Assembly (NCBI GenBank): GCA_027943335.1
Contig: BSBK01001162.1
Location: 1,664,001 to 1,728,000, forward strand
DNA: 64,000 bases
Direction: 5' to 3'
Source: Chamaecyparis obtusa
Lineage: Eukaryota > Streptophyta > Pinopsida > Cupressales > Cupressaceae
Shown: in pieces, positions 9,271-21,659 of the stretch
How positions within the stretch are numbered: the stretch's first letter is position 1
Layout of the letters: every line of letters begins with the position of its first letter
The notes under the pieces: model-generated
Databases searched by the model: none
The model's input: the letters and a program-made list of their open reading frames with translations, nothing else
What the model was told of the DNA's origin: nothing
Position numbers and translations under genes: made by a program

Positions 9271-10815
9271 TGATCACTTCTTATAAAGGATTAGAAACTA
9301 GGTATAATTCCAAACTCAGGGATTGGACATCCAACTGAGTAGTTTATCCTCCTCATAAGAACTCATTTAGTATATCAACCTAGGGACGTGTTACTTGAAA
9401 CAAGCCATAAAAGTATATGCACCAAGTGTCACTCAGCCATGCATTCTATAGTTGCTGTAGGAAAGAAATACTGGAAGGAAACTATCTTATGACTGCAGGA
9501 AATAAATACAAGAATGATACTTAAACTAAAGTTGCAGAAAAGTAAGTCCTGGAATGGAAATTATGGAAATGTAGATGCTAACAAAACATGAAGACTCTTG
9601 CAAACTATGCCATGATAGTTCTATTGTTCCACTTCTTTGGTTGTAGGAAGCATCAACTAGCTTGTGGCTTTGGCTGTAGGAATAGTTAAACACTTGATAC
9701 TAAAATAGTAGAAATGTAGGAAAGTAATTATAACTAGCATGAATCCATCTAACTATGGATTTATCACCAAGTGGTCCACCTTGGATGAGTATTCCAGTCA
9801 CAATTATGCAAAGTTAAATCTCAACACTTCATTTTCTCATTGATTGAATAATTGAGTAAAAAGATTTATAAACCAAAATATAACAGAAAACTATATTGTT
9901 AGTAAACTAATAATGCCCCCTTTTTCTCACGCAAGAGCGGGGATTTATTTAAAGGAAAACTTATAACAAATAATCTAACTACACCATAGAAATAGGTGGA
10001 TCTTTATTACAACATTACTAACTAAAAAGAAGGAAAGATATTTAAAGCTGAAACATATTAGATCTAGAAAAGAGGAAAGAGTTTTCGCGACAACAAATCT
10101 AACTTCCCACTCTCTCCTAGATTTCCTCAGGGAATTCATCACGCTGCCTCAGTCTTTATTGGATGACTGCCACCTTGCTCTTCTGGAAACCCTCAATTGG
10201 TGATGCGCTAATACTTCTCCATTGGAACTTTTTGGAAGACCGGGTTGAGCATTTAGTGAATGAATACGCTTTACCTGGTCAAAACAATAGTTTCTATTTT
10301 GATGTGTTGCACTTCAAAGGTTAGGATAAAGACATTCACGGTGATAAATACCAAAATACCTATAATCATTCATATTCAAATAGCTACTTTTCTTATTAAA
10401 AACATAACCATAACTTCAAAAAATGTAATATAGTAATTTGTCCAAGTATAACATATTTAAGTATGTTTAAACCATGATAGAAATCTAATGGAAGCATGCC
10501 ATATAATAATAGGAAAGAGCATAAAAGTATTGAGGCAAATGTATCATAATAGGAAAAGGACCTAGCAAATATCATCCTAAGGTGTTTGTAGTATGTCATT
10601 AATATGCTTCATCAAGGGGTGAGAGACAATTATTTTTGAGATATTTGTGGTTGATGGTACATGTTTACAAGAGGGAAACATCCACTCAAATATTATAACC
10701 AATTAAAAAAATTCCTCATTCAAAATATTGATCATCAAGGAGGAATAAATTTAATACACCAAACTCTTGTTAATGCCACTTTTTAGTAGATCTCGTCATA
10801 TTAAATTAACCTTGC
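9271..10815. other. Unresolved stretch, probably 5' LTR of G0 and the start of G1
   Basis: No recognisable protein. By position the left part should be the G0 5' LTR (minus strand). I could not find its right edge, a second LTR copy or a PBS for G1. 10380-10800 is very AT-rich. Confidence 0.4.
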
Positions 10816-12540
10816 AAGAAGATGGAACATGCCTTAGACAAGAGATCCCAGACAAAGACAAAACTTTCCAATCTTTATTTTAAGAACAAGAACAATAACA
10901 AGAAGATAGAAATCCAAATCTATTTGAAGAAAGAATCAATCTTATGGATTAAGATGGAAATAGTCGTGATCAAGACCAAAATTGAAACTATTCAAATCAA
11001 GAGGACAATCGTTGTAGGAATTGAGGTGAAGAAGAAGCAGTTGAAGAAAGGGTTAATGAGGCAGTCCAAGATCCTTTGTTCCTCAAATTTATGGATAAAA
11101 TTTTAGAAAGAGATAAAGAAAGACACTTTCTAAACTTAGCTCAATTAGGAGTTGATCTTCCTCATGACTATGTCATATCAACCTTGAAGAGAGATGAGGA
11201 ACAATAAAATCCACTAGGGGCTATGAACAAACAACTCAAATTATTTCAAGCCCAAATTGATATCATGAAGATGGAAGAATCACCTAAACCATTTTCAATT
11301 GAGGCCATATGCCCATTTCATTTTGACAAAAAATTGATCATGGTGCATTTTTCTCCAAATGCAATCTTTCCAAGATATAATAAATATATGGGTAAATCAG
11401 ACCCACAAGCCCATTTGAGAGAATTTTGTGCCCTAAGTATTGAATACATGCATGACACAACATATTTAATGAGATTATTCCCAAGAAGCCTTGGAGGGAA
11501 AGTAATGGAATGGTTTTCAAAATTACCTCGGGTATAAAAACATTCAAAGAATTAGCCTCCAAATTTGTAAGCCATTATTCATATAATATTGAAAATGAGA
11601 TCACCATGTTGAATTTAGTGATACCAACTAAAAAGATGGTAAACCTTTTCTAAACTTCCTTCAAATATGGAGAATGATTTTTTCCCATTATCCAAGAAGT
11701 ATAATTGAGAAAGAAAAGATGGAGATTTTCATGAATAATCTAAATATGGAAATGAACTATTGATTACAACTCCAATGTCCACCTACATTTGAGAAGATTA
11801 TTGAAAATGGGATCAAAATTGAAGAAGCATTAGTAATAAAAGTAGAAATAAATCTATTCAAATAAATTAAAGGTTTCTCTAACACTAATAACAATTTAAA
11901 CAACAAGGGTGGTAATAACTACAATGAAAAGCCTGGGATTTGGCTAATGAATACTAACAAGAACCTTGTGAATGATGGGGTTATGGAGGATGACAACCTT
12001 AAGGCTACTCCTTTTAATTTATCAAGCGGGTCTAATAAAACCAATAATGTCAACCAAATGACCAAGACCCCTTTTAACAACAATAACAATAACTCGATCA
12101 ACAATCAAGGAACCAATATACCAATAAATTTCTTCAACACAACACAAAGAATGAAGTTTACACCCTTGAGAGAACCTTCAGAGAATACCCTAAGAACCCT
12201 CATTGATAAAAAAATCATCATATTACCATAATCAAGTACCTATGAACTAGAAGTCAAACCATCATGGTGGAATTATGCTCATCATTTTGAATATCATAGA
12301 AAAAAAGAGCATAAAACAAATGAGTGCATGAGACTAAAATATGTGGTTCAAGACTTGACATATGATGGTACAATCCAAGTGGATGGGACCCAAAAAAATG
12401 AATATCATACAACTTTCAAGACCCCTTTCTTGAATCATGAGAAAGATGAATCATCCAATTCGAATCAAAGAAACAAAAGAGGAAATGCTAAATTAATTTT
12501 TCCCATACTTATGTCAGTACTATTAACTCTTTATTAGAGT
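10816..12540 (+). pseudogene. G1 gag (Tat-like Ty3 element), first piece
   Basis: The reading frame of the ATG at 11223 extends upstream through VNEAVQDPLFLKFMDKILER and LAQLGVDLPHDYVISTLK. The gag core reads FPRYNKYMGKSDPQAHLREF, DTTYLMRLFPRSLGGKVMEW, then (frameshifted) SYNIENEITMLNL. Downstream are an N-rich spacer (NKTNNVNQMTKTPFNNNN) and HHFEYHRKKEHKTNECMRLK, which retains H and C of a knuckle-like motif. Several stops and frameshifts. This gag starts the backbone element into which X1, T and X2 inserted. Confidence 0.75.
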
Positions 12541-12925
12541 ACGAAAATGCCATTGATGTCATAGTCATGAAATAAAAAAACAAAAGGAAAACTCTAATGT
12601 TGTGAGTAGGGGGAAAGCATCAAATATTACCATGCAAGGGAATACCCCTAAAATCACTTTTCCAAATAAAACATCATCATATTCAAAATAGTACAATCTC
12701 ATGGACCAACTCCAAAGGACACCAGAGAAAATATCAATTTTAGAGTTGTTAAAACTTTCACTAACCCACAAAGAAATATTGGAAAACGCTCTTGTTGAGA
12801 CTACTGTTCCTAATTACCTGGATGTTGATAGATTTCAAAACATGGTTGTACACCTCATTGTGCCTCATTTATTATCTTTTCCTGAGAAATATGATATTTC
12901 CTTACATCATCCTTGAAATCTCCCA

Positions 12926-13279
12926 TTGCATATAGAAGTTTTGATACATAAACACTATGTCAAAAGAGTCCTTATTGATGGAGGATCTAGTCTAAATATT
13001 TGTACCTTGAGTGTTGTGAAAGCTTTAGGATTTTTTGAAGAAGTTGTTGATCCTAAAAGAAAAATTACTATCAAAGATTATGATGAGGAGGAAGGATCTT
13101 CAAAAGGAATGGTGGTTCTTCACATTCAAGTTTTTCCAATCCAAAAAGAAATAATTTTTCAAGTGCTTGATCTAAAATTTACCTACAATATTTTACTAGG
13201 AAGACCATGGAACCATGAAACGCAAGCGGTGCCTTTGACATATCAGAAATGTCTAAAATTTCCTTATATGGGTCAATAA
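12926..13279 (+). pseudogene. G1 aspartic protease
   Basis: Retropepsin with VLIDGGSSLNICTLSVVKAL (catalytic D; DGG in place of the more usual D[ST]G is common in this Ty3 branch) and YNILLGRPW, then AVPLTYQKCLKFPYMGQ, a hallmark of Tat/Athila-type elements. The 117-codon frame is open, but the flanks carry stops. Confidence 0.75.
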
Positions 13280-14028
13280 TTCATAGTGAGTGGGGATTTA
13301 AATTCATTCCAATATTAAAATAATGTCAAACCTTTTAATGACGAATTGGTCTCATACAATAGTGAAGGTACTATATCAAGACAGTCAAAAGAAACAACTC
13401 AAGACCAAGCTTCGAATGATAGGTCCATAGAAAAAGGAAAAGAAAATATGGAAGAAGAAAGTATTATTGGGTATTCAAATCAAGACAACACTAACTTATC
13501 TACATTGACTAAAGGAAAAGAGAAAGTTAGTTGTGTAGACTCAAATAAAAAGAAGGAAAGATTACTAATCCAAGTACTTTACACTGAGAAGTGAATAATT
13601 CAAAATCCTCTAAAATTGAAAAAGAAGAAACCAAAGAAAAGTATTATCAAAGGATTGATACAATGATGAATTTTTTTGAGAAAAATGAAAAATCAAATAA
13701 AACGGTGTGGGGGTATATTCCTTATCAACGATAGACTTACCTATTTACCCTAGATCGCATGGAAACCCATCTAGTTCTAATTCTCCTCAAAAGTACAATG
13801 ATTATTTTGTGAGAACCATTACTTCACCCATAGATGAAGATTATAATGAGATCCTAAAATGGATTTATAAATATGAAGAAGCATGAATTTCAAACCAAAC
13901 ATAAAATGAAGAAAGGGCTCAAAATATTAGTATCCCAACACATCAATATGGTAAATAATATCAAATCATGCAAAATATGAGATACAAAGGACATGGACCT
14001 TTGGGAAAGAAAAATGAAGGTTTGTTAG
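13280..14028 (+). pseudogene. G1 protease-RT linker with G-patch-like motif, interrupted by X1
   Basis: Low-complexity linker (QDQASNDRSIEKGKENMEEE) with stops, then MRYKGHGPLGKKNEGL at about 13978-14025, the G-patch-like motif usual between protease and RT in Tat-type elements. The frame is cut at GTTAG 14024-14028, the left target duplication of X1, and resumes at 23353. Confidence 0.65.
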
Positions 14029-14856
14029 TGTTGATATTTTTTAGATTCTACTTAGGATAATGTCAATCTAGAGGTCTGACAAGACTAAGCACATGATAAA
14101 ATATAACATACACAAGTATGGATAGTACCTGAATTTGAAGGAGATGACTTCAGATCTATTACTTGAAGTATTTCAAGTTGCCCTCCAATAAGCTGTCAAC
14201 ATATTATATCTGAGATATAATATCAATCTTTATAAAGCCTTGCTCATGAACATGATTTCCTTTGTTGTTCAGTGATTTGTTGAGGATCCCCGATCTATGA
14301 AGCAAATCCTTCCATTGAAGATATTCCAACTTCCTTAATGCTGATATAAGAATCTGGTTGATTTCATGTGCATTAGACCAGATTTCTACAGACCTGAGAT
14401 TAATGTCTGATCTGTATAATTTGGACTTGGTAGCAGTCCTGAATATGCTGACTGATCTTCATTACAAGTCCCATACAAGTGTTGAAGAAACTCACCCTTC
14501 AATCCAAGGATCTCACACTTAAAATTTGCTCCTCCTTGATGCTTGAGTTTGGTAAATTATAATCAGTGCTCTTGAATGTTTAGTAATGACTGATTCTTGA
14601 AGGAGAGAAGGCACGTTATGTTTTTGGTGTCTCCTCTCCAAGAATCACACCAATATATATATGTGACAATAAAAATTTACACCCTCTTCTAAGAGAGCCG
14701 ACCTGGCCCACCTTGGGCCCTCAATTTAATTGTCAATATATATTTATATTTATAATAATATCCTTATTATTATAAAATCATACAAGGGTATAATTAATTT
14801 AATTATTAATTTATTTGTTTAGTTTGATCTTGGCCAAAAGGATATAATTATTAACA
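14029..14856 (-). repeat. 3' LTR of X1
   Basis: 828 bp; minus strand TGTTAATAATTATA...TATCAACA. Contains a stem-loop at 14591-14647 (TGATTCTTG/CAAGAATCA around a loop with CACGTTATG) that is also present in the X1 5' LTR and in X2. A TATATATATTGG run on the minus strand near 14655-14666 could be a TATA element. Confidence 0.85.
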
Positions 14857-14866
14857 CTCCCCCTTA
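14857..14866 (-). promoter_or_regulatory. Polypurine tract of X1
   Basis: Minus strand AAGGGGGAG directly before the LTR start TGTTAATAATT. Confidence 0.75.
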
Positions 14867-15094
14867 GATTGGAGGGTAAGATCAAACCATAGATCCCATC
14901 TATACCAGGACACACCCTTAACTATCACCCTTGATAGTGAGAACAAAAACATAATCATCTCAGATACCTTATCCAGAGATATCATAGATTCCAAGTCTAT
15001 GAAGGTAGATTCTATCTACCATAATTCCAAGTCTATATAAAAATTTGGCTCAAAATCATTATCCTTTGAATGAGTGGATTGATTAGGTCCACAA

Positions 15095-15480
15095 GAATAT
15101 CAAGTCCATGATATTCATGATAACATTGGATTGCCAAATTATTCAATAAATAGAAACATCAAGTCCATGATGTATACCATCCAATTTGTGGATAATTAAA
15201 TCCATGAGTCACCAAGATTCAAGAGATGTCAAATCCATGACATCATACCAACATCAAGTACATGATGTTTTACTATCCAGATGTGGATTTCTCAAATCTG
15301 CAAGTCCCATGACTCATGAATTTAGAATATCAATACTATGATATTCATGGTATCATCAAGTCCATGATGTTACCAAATACTTAATTGTGGATCCCTGATC
15401 CATGAGTCTCCAACACTCAAAGGATATCAACTCCTTGATATCCAGAGCATTGGTCTCACAAATATCAAGTCCATGATATT
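15095..15480. repeat. Chain of short hairpins with a constant six-base loop (X1)
   Basis: At least seven short inverted repeats share the loop AGTCCA or a close variant but have different stems: 15095-15116 GAATATCA/TGATATTC, 15156-15173 ACATCA/TGATGT, 15225-15244 GATGTCA/TGACATC, 15250-15269 AACATCA/TGATGTT, 15325-15346 GAATATCA/TGATATTC, about 15354-15369 CATCA/TGATG, 15422-15443 GGATATCA/TGATATCC. The corresponding part of X2 has the same organisation. No coding potential. Confidence 0.75.
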
Positions 15481-15504
15481 CACCAAGTGCTCAAAGAAAT
15501 GGTC

Positions 15505-15823
15505 TTTTGAGATCAAATCCATGATGTCTCACCAATTTCTTGGAGTAATGGACTTTTGACATCCAATAATGTCTCACCAATTACTAGGTGTAATGGTCTT
15601 TTGACATCTAATGATGTCTCACCCATTACTAGGTGTAATGGTCTTTTGACATCCAATGATGTCTCACCCATTACTGGGTGTAATGGTCTTTTGACATCCA
15701 ATGATGTCTCACCCATTACTAGGTGTAATGGTCTTTTGACATCCAATGATGTCTCACCCATTACTAGATGTAATGGTCTTTTGACATCTAATGATGTCTC
15801 ACCGATTACTTAGCAATGGATCC
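15505..15823. repeat. Seven-unit tandem array in X1 (49 + 6 x 45 bp)
   Basis: Units start TTTTGACATC or a close variant at 15505, 15554, 15599, 15644, 15689, 15734 and 15779. The first is 49 bp, the others 45 bp with a 4-bp shorter first loop. Each unit holds two inverted repeats: GACATC/GATGTC and CCATTAC/GTAATGG. Long frames on both strands follow from a period divisible by three and are not protein-like. Confidence 0.85.
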
Positions 15824-16367
15824 CTGATCCATGCAAATGTGGACTCCAAATCCACAAGTCTCTTGGACTCGAAGAACATCAAATGATATTCTTCAGTTCA
15901 TAAGAATAACTTAGCCAAAAACATAAGTATATCCAGATGAATAATCATATGAAACCTACAAGTATAAGATTAGTCAATATGATTATAAGTCATTAGCCAT
16001 AATCAGTAAATGAAAGAGAGTATGACCCGTTCATACATAATATGTAAAGTATGCTTCACAAGCTATACAAAAGATGTATGCCCCATACAACCAGCATAAT
16101 TTATCTAGTATTTGTGCATAAGAATAATCACATAAGTCTTCTTCACCTAAAGATAACCAACATCTAACCAGATGTAATATAGTTCTCTCAAAAGATATGC
16201 CTATGCCAAAGTAGGAATGTTCCAACATTCATGCACCTATGGATAAGGAAAATAGTAAGTCAACTGTAACAGAGAGTAAAGAAGATATATAAATCAATGT
16301 CAACATGTTCCTATGCTAACATAAACCAAGAGATGTATTTACTCATGTACATCACACAACATACATT
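15824..16367. other. X1 internal region, left part
   Basis: Non-coding. Contains GGATC/GATCC and similar short palindromes, then loosely repeated AAGTATG/TATGCC-type motifs. Its last five bases, ACATT, are the left target site of Copia-B. Confidence 0.6.
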
Positions 16368-17868
16368 TGTTAATATGATTTAGAACAATAGAGGGGGGGA
16401 TGAATTAGTTGTTCTCAGGTCCTAATGTATAAGACAAACTTAAAATTTTTTCCCTAAATCAGATCCAATAACCAAAACAAACTTGGTCATAACTGATTCA
16501 ATAATAGAAACATATAACATTGCAGTCCACTACCCAGTTGTAACTTAACTTGTAAAACACATAAATGTTCAAACCAAAACATTCACACAAGTATTAACAC
16601 CAGGATTTATAGTGGAAACTCAATGTGGAAAAAACCACTTTGTAACATGCTACTATTATTTTCACTCTTCTAAAGTGAGCTCGATTAAAAGCCAACCCTA
16701 TCAAAGGTTACAATACACACTGTTAGGTGTGACCTGGTTAAAGGATTTCAATCACCCTGTTAAAAGTGAGCCTTGTTATAGGACTTACATACACTCCATT
16801 AGAATGCAACCTTTTTCAAAGGATTTAACATATGACTGTTAGGTCAACCTCTGTTAAAAGGATTTTGACTGTTACAATGGTTAGAAAGTAGCAAGAATAT
16901 TGATCTGAAAAACATACAACTCACTTTGCAAATATTAGATTTGATTCTGTACACTAATGTTGGTTTACTGACCTTGAAACTTTTCCATCTCCATCTCTGA
17001 TCTGCTCAAAACTTTTCTTCAAGCAACCACCACAATTCTCCTTCAGCCTTTTCTGCTTATACAGTCAATAAAACTTTACAAATCTTCCAACATTCTCTTT
17101 TTCACCCATGCACATGCATATCTAATGCTCAGGTTCCCTTAATACCTTCCTCAATTAGGTTAACTCATCTTATGCCACTCAACCTCATTTGTAGATCTTA
17201 GGGTTAGGTCAGATTCATTGAATCTACCCACTTCATGTTCTTCGGCTTCATTTCTAGAATCATCTCAAATCTCTTAAAGATTTACAATAAAACATTTTAC
17301 AGTGCATTTAATGCTTTCAAAAAATCAATCAATAAAGTCAACACATTTTACATAATCCAAGAATTCAACAATGTCGGCTCCAAAACTAAATTCTCTTCAA
17401 ATATAAAAATGTTGATGCTCGGTCAATACTATGATCAACTACTCGGTCTTCATGTAGAAAGCTTGGTCCTTACTAAAAATGTTTCCTTAGCTTATACTGT
17501 CTTCCGTGACAATTAATTGTTGTTCAATTGACACTAGAATTTTTCTCAGCATACAATGACTCGGTCGACACTAACATTACTTGGCTTAAACATGATTTCT
17601 CCATTTTTGCTCGGTCAAGCCTACCAGTTTAGTCTTCAGTCTTACTAGGATAAACAATACATTGTCTCATCATTGTACAACATAGTTAAGTACACTTTGT
17701 AGTATCAAGATAACTCAACCTTTCCCTAGGTGCTATTGTTACCAACCTTGGCCCAAACCTTCACAAAAATACAATAGATATAGTACTTTCCTAAGTAGCA
17801 ACAGTCTTACCAATTAAGGTTTGACATCAATGACAATAGAACACTTGTTTCAATTGTAGTTTCCAATA
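16368..17868 (-). repeat. 3' LTR of Copia-B
   Basis: About 1.5 kb. Minus strand starts TATTGGAAACTAC (first dinucleotide mutated from TG; the 5' copy has TGTTGGAAACTGC) and ends ATATTAACA. Near the end is the hairpin AGAACAA/TTGTTCT (16382-16388 with 16409-16415) around a C-rich loop, the Copia-B version of the shared LTR-terminal hairpin. Confidence 0.8.
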
Positions 17869-17880
17869 ATCTCCCTCTTT
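17869..17880 (-). promoter_or_regulatory. Polypurine tract of Copia-B
   Basis: Minus strand AAAGAGGGAGAT directly before the LTR. A second tract beside GGCATTTTTGTC lies near 18118-18145. Confidence 0.7.
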
Positions 17881-18346
17881 GGCATTGATGGCAACACCAT
17901 ATGATATCACTTGAATAACACATGGATTACCAACCAATCCAAAAAATTATTTGTTCATCAGAGAATTATTTATAATATCCTTAGCTTCATTCTGATTCAG
18001 GATCCTATAAACCTCACTTCTATGACCATCAGAAGTATTCAAATCTCCCTCTATCTTGATCCTTCATTTCAGTTCATCACCCTTGCTTTTTAGTGTCATG
18101 TGTTATCATATCAGTTCATCTCCCTCTTTGACAAAAATGCCAAAGAAGCAACTAAAACATACATCCATCAGATGTAGATAATATCTATGTAGCTTAGTTT
18201 TTCTCCCTCTGTCATCTTGCTTATGACTGATTCCTTGTCTTTTCTCCTTTTTACAACTCTAGGCCAGCCCTAAAGTGTGACAATCTTCTGCATTGATTTG
18301 TCAAATATTCTACTATAGCATATTTGATGAAGTGCTCCTAGATTGA

Positions 18347-20181
18347 CTAGGTAGCCTCAGTTAGGGGAAGGACCCCTAATTGACTTCTCAAATACACATG
18401 AGCTTCTCTTGGTAAAGCTTTAGTGAATATGTCTACTAAGTGTTCTTTTGTACTCACATATTCCATTTGGACTTCTTTATCTTGTACTAATTCTCTCAAG
18501 TAGTGATACTTGATTGCTATGTGCTTGGTCTTAGTGTGCATCACTAGATTCTTAGAAATATTGATAGCACTTGTGTTGTCACAGAAAATAACAATAGGTT
18601 CAATGATTTCTTCTTTCATACCTATCAACAATTGTTTTATCCATACCGAATTTGAACAATTTACTACAGCAGCAACATACTCGGCCTCGGCAGTAGATTG
18701 GGAAATGCAATTTTATTTCTTGCTCATCTAGGAGACTAATCTCTATCCAAGAAAGAAAGCTCCACCAGTAGTACTCTTTCTATCATCTACATTTCCTACC
18801 CAATCAGCATCTGTATATACTTTGAGTTCAAATTTTTCATCCTTCTTATAATATAGACCATAGTCAGTAGTTCCTTTCAAGTATCTCATAATTCTTTTCA
18901 TAGCCATCATGTGTGTTTCCTTAGGATTGACAAAGAATCTTGCCACAATCCCAATAGCTAGTGCAATATCTAGTCTACTATGTACAAAATACTGCAATTT
19001 TCCAATCATGGATCTGTACAAAGTCTGATTCACTTCTGGAGCATCATCATTCTTAGATAAATTTTGTCCAGTAACCATAGGAGTACTCACTGGTCTAGCA
19101 TCTTCCATCCCAAAAGTTTTCAGTAGTTCATTAACATACTTAGACTGTGTAATGAAAATTCCTTTCCTCATCTGATATACTTGTAAACCAACAAAGAATT
19201 TGATCTCACCAAACATGCTCATTTCAAATTCAGTTTGCATTTCATTTGAAAATATTTAACACAATGCATCTTGTCCAACAAAAATAATGTCATCCACAAA
19301 ATTTTTTGCCAACAGGATACCTTTATCTTCTTCATCTTTCATGTACAAATTGCTTGTGTCATTTGTTCTTGAAAATCCAATCTGTATCAAGTAGTTGTAC
19401 AACCTCTCATACCATGCTCTAGGAGCTTGTTTCAATCCATATAGTGCTTTGTTCAGTTTTCACACCATGTGTCTTTTGTTTGGATCAATAAAACCTTTTG
19501 GTTGTTCTATGTAAACTTCTTCTTCTAGTATACCATTTAAAAATACAAACTTGACATCCATTTGATATACCTTGAAATATTTATAAGTAGCATATGCAAG
19601 CAGAGTTCTTACTCCTTGCAATCTAGATATAGGGGCAAATGTCTCCCCATAATCTATTCCTTCTTTTTGTTCGTAGCCTTTGCATACCAGCCTAGCTTTG
19701 TTCCTAGTTATTTCACCATTTTCATTCATCTTATTCTGAAACACCCACTTTGTTCCTATAACAATTTTGTTTTCAGGTCTCGGCACCAGAGTCCAAGTAT
19801 CATTCTTCTCAATCTGGTCAATTTCTTCATTCATTGCTTGTATCTAGTCTTCATTCTCCAATGCCTCTATGGTTGACTTGGGTTCAAACTCATACAGTAG
19901 GCATGTTGGATCCTTAGTCTTACTTCTGGTCTGAATTCTAGTATTTTTTTCTCCAATTATCTATTTAGGCTTGTGATGTCTTCTTACATATTTTTCCAAA
20001 ATAGGTTCAACTCTTCTCTCCTCTATTTCATTAGGTTCCCCAACAAGATTGTTAGATTCAGCTTTTGAATGCTTGGCAACCTCTTCTTGATACTCAATAG
20101 TATTTTCTTGTAGCTCGACATGTTCTTGTTCTCTTTCGGCACTATTTTCCTGATGCTCGACAGCATCTATCTGTCATTCTA
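18347..20181 (-). pseudogene. Copia-B reverse transcriptase and RNase H
   Basis: From right to left: a Q/E-rich linker (EHQENSAEREQEHVELQ), then [42 protein letters not shown] and [11 protein letters not shown]. After a TGA at the C of HMVCKL come [32 protein letters not shown] (YVDD as FVDD), KPVSTPM-type RPVSTPMVTG, YTDADWVGN and DRKSTTGG, three TAG/TAA stops in FFLG*RLVS*MSKK*NCIS, and finally CDNTSAINISKN and ADIFTKALPRE-like VDIFTKALPRE. It ends at TAG 18347-18349. Close to Copia-A in sequence but a distinct family by LTR. Confidence 0.85.
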
Positions 20182-20500
20182 CATACACTAACTTGGTCGA
20201 CACTAACATTACTCGGCTTAAACATGATTTCTCCATTTTTTCTCGATCAAGCCTACTAGTTTAGTCTTCAATCTTACTAGGATAAACAATACATTGTCTC
20301 ATCATTGTACAACATAGTCAAGTACACTTTGTAGTATCAAGATAACTCAACCTTTCCCTAGGTGCTATTGTTACCAACCTTGCCCCAATCCTTCACAACA
20401 ATACAATAGATATAGTACTTTCCTAAGTAGCAACAGTCTTACCAATTAAGGTTTGACATCAATGACAGTACAACAATTGTTTCAATTGCAGTTTCCAACA
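20182..20500 (-). repeat. 5' LTR remnant of Copia-B
   Basis: Aligns with about 17548-17868 of the 3' LTR (shared GGTCGACACTAACATTAC and following bases) and ends at the expected TGTTGG edge. Only the outer fifth of the LTR is left. Confidence 0.8.
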
Positions 20501-21647
20501 ACATCCATAAAAAATATGCTCCAACTATAATATACACAGTATATGCCTATATTCCCATACATTATATTCCAATACATGAAGCTAATGAGCTGATAGTCAT
20601 CATATATTCATCCACTAATGAATGCATCTATATGTCAATGTAAGACCAGTTATACTAACAATTAGCTATGAATGATCTCATAATAGCATGACATATAATC
20701 ATCCAAGCTAAATAGACATTCCAATCGGCTATGAATGTTTCACACATACAATCATAAGCTATGCCAATGGGGAAAGTTCCTACTCATATAGAAGGGAGAG
20801 GTTTATACCAGGTGTAAGTGATCCCATAATAAAAACTCCCTCTTAAGCTTAGATTCCATCTAGAACTAGCCAGGGAAATTTGCATTTAAAACATGAATTC
20901 TATGTAGTTCTCTCAAGGAATGATTCAATCATGAATATCGAAAGCATGTTCACATATATGCAAAAGAAAACCAATGTAATGCAACATGAGACTTTAGCTA
21001 ATATCAAGTATGATCCTATCATATAGAAATGTCAATATGTAGTCACAACAACATAAAGTCAACACATACAAGGTTATACTAGCAATCAGCTATGCATGTT
21101 CCTCTATAACAGTGTAAAGTATAACCTATGCCTAGGCAAAGTATGCATTTCACAATGCCAGATTTGCTGCTATAAGTTTAGATATATCAAATAGCTAATT
21201 CAATCATTTTTTTTTTTCAAACATTTCAGCTATGACAATTTGTTGTGCCAATTAGCAAGATATGTATTACTCATACATGACCAAGTTAATTTGCAAGGTT
21301 GCAATATACCAATGAAAGGTGTGCTTCCTACACATGCATAGAACCAGTATGTATACCAATAGTTAAAGTTCCCATACATCAAACAAGATGAAGGTATGTG
21401 CAATACTATGTTAAGTATGTATCCAATATACTACCTCTGAATCATGCATGCTATGCACTTAAACTCAAGATGATCTACTCCCTCTAGATCAAAAGACAAT
21501 TAATAAGATTTCCCATAGAGGAAACTAATTGAAAATTAAAAACCCTTATTTCAATTTTAGACCAAACCCTAGATGCCATAAAGATTCTTAGTTTAGAAAT
21601 AATTAGTTTGAATTCCTAAATCTGAAATGGATCTTTTCTCTACGATA
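20501..21647. other. X1 internal region, right part
   Basis: Non-coding continuation of X1 after Copia-B. AAGCTATGCCAATGGGG and AGAAGGGAGAGGTTTATACC (about 20755-20810) reappear near 63885-63930 of X2, which lacks Copia-B and so shows the empty site. Confidence 0.65.
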
Positions 21648-21659
21648 GCTCTGATACCA
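21648..21659 (-). promoter_or_regulatory. Primer-binding site of X1 (initiator tRNA-Met type)
   Basis: Minus strand TGGTATCAGAGC directly after the LTR end TATCAACA. Confidence 0.9.

Larger units (their letters stand above)
16368..20500 (-). mobile_element. Copia-B: 5'-deleted Copia retrotransposon, minus strand
   Basis: Inserted in X1 with target copies ACATT (16363-16367) and ACATC (20501-20505), four of five bases alike. Complete 3' LTR, PPT and RT-RNase H remain; the 5' LTR is cut to about 319 bp, and its inner part together with PBS, gag, protease and integrase is gone. The remaining LTR end abuts the integrase-RT linker directly, so one internal deletion explains the structure. Confidence 0.8.

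Noticed and set aside
10822..11106. 94-codon ORF as the G1 gag start
   Set aside because: The neighbouring frame reads authentic gag sequence (VNEAVQDPLFLKFMDKILER) into the 11223 frame; the ORF is a shadow.
15513..15813. Open frames on both strands encoding 15-residue peptide repeats
   Set aside because: They follow from a 45-bp non-coding array whose period is divisible by three; the 49-bp X2 array does not keep the frame.
15505..15823. CRISPR-like array
   Set aside because: The whole unit is repeated with no unique spacers, and this is plant DNA; it is a tandem repeat.
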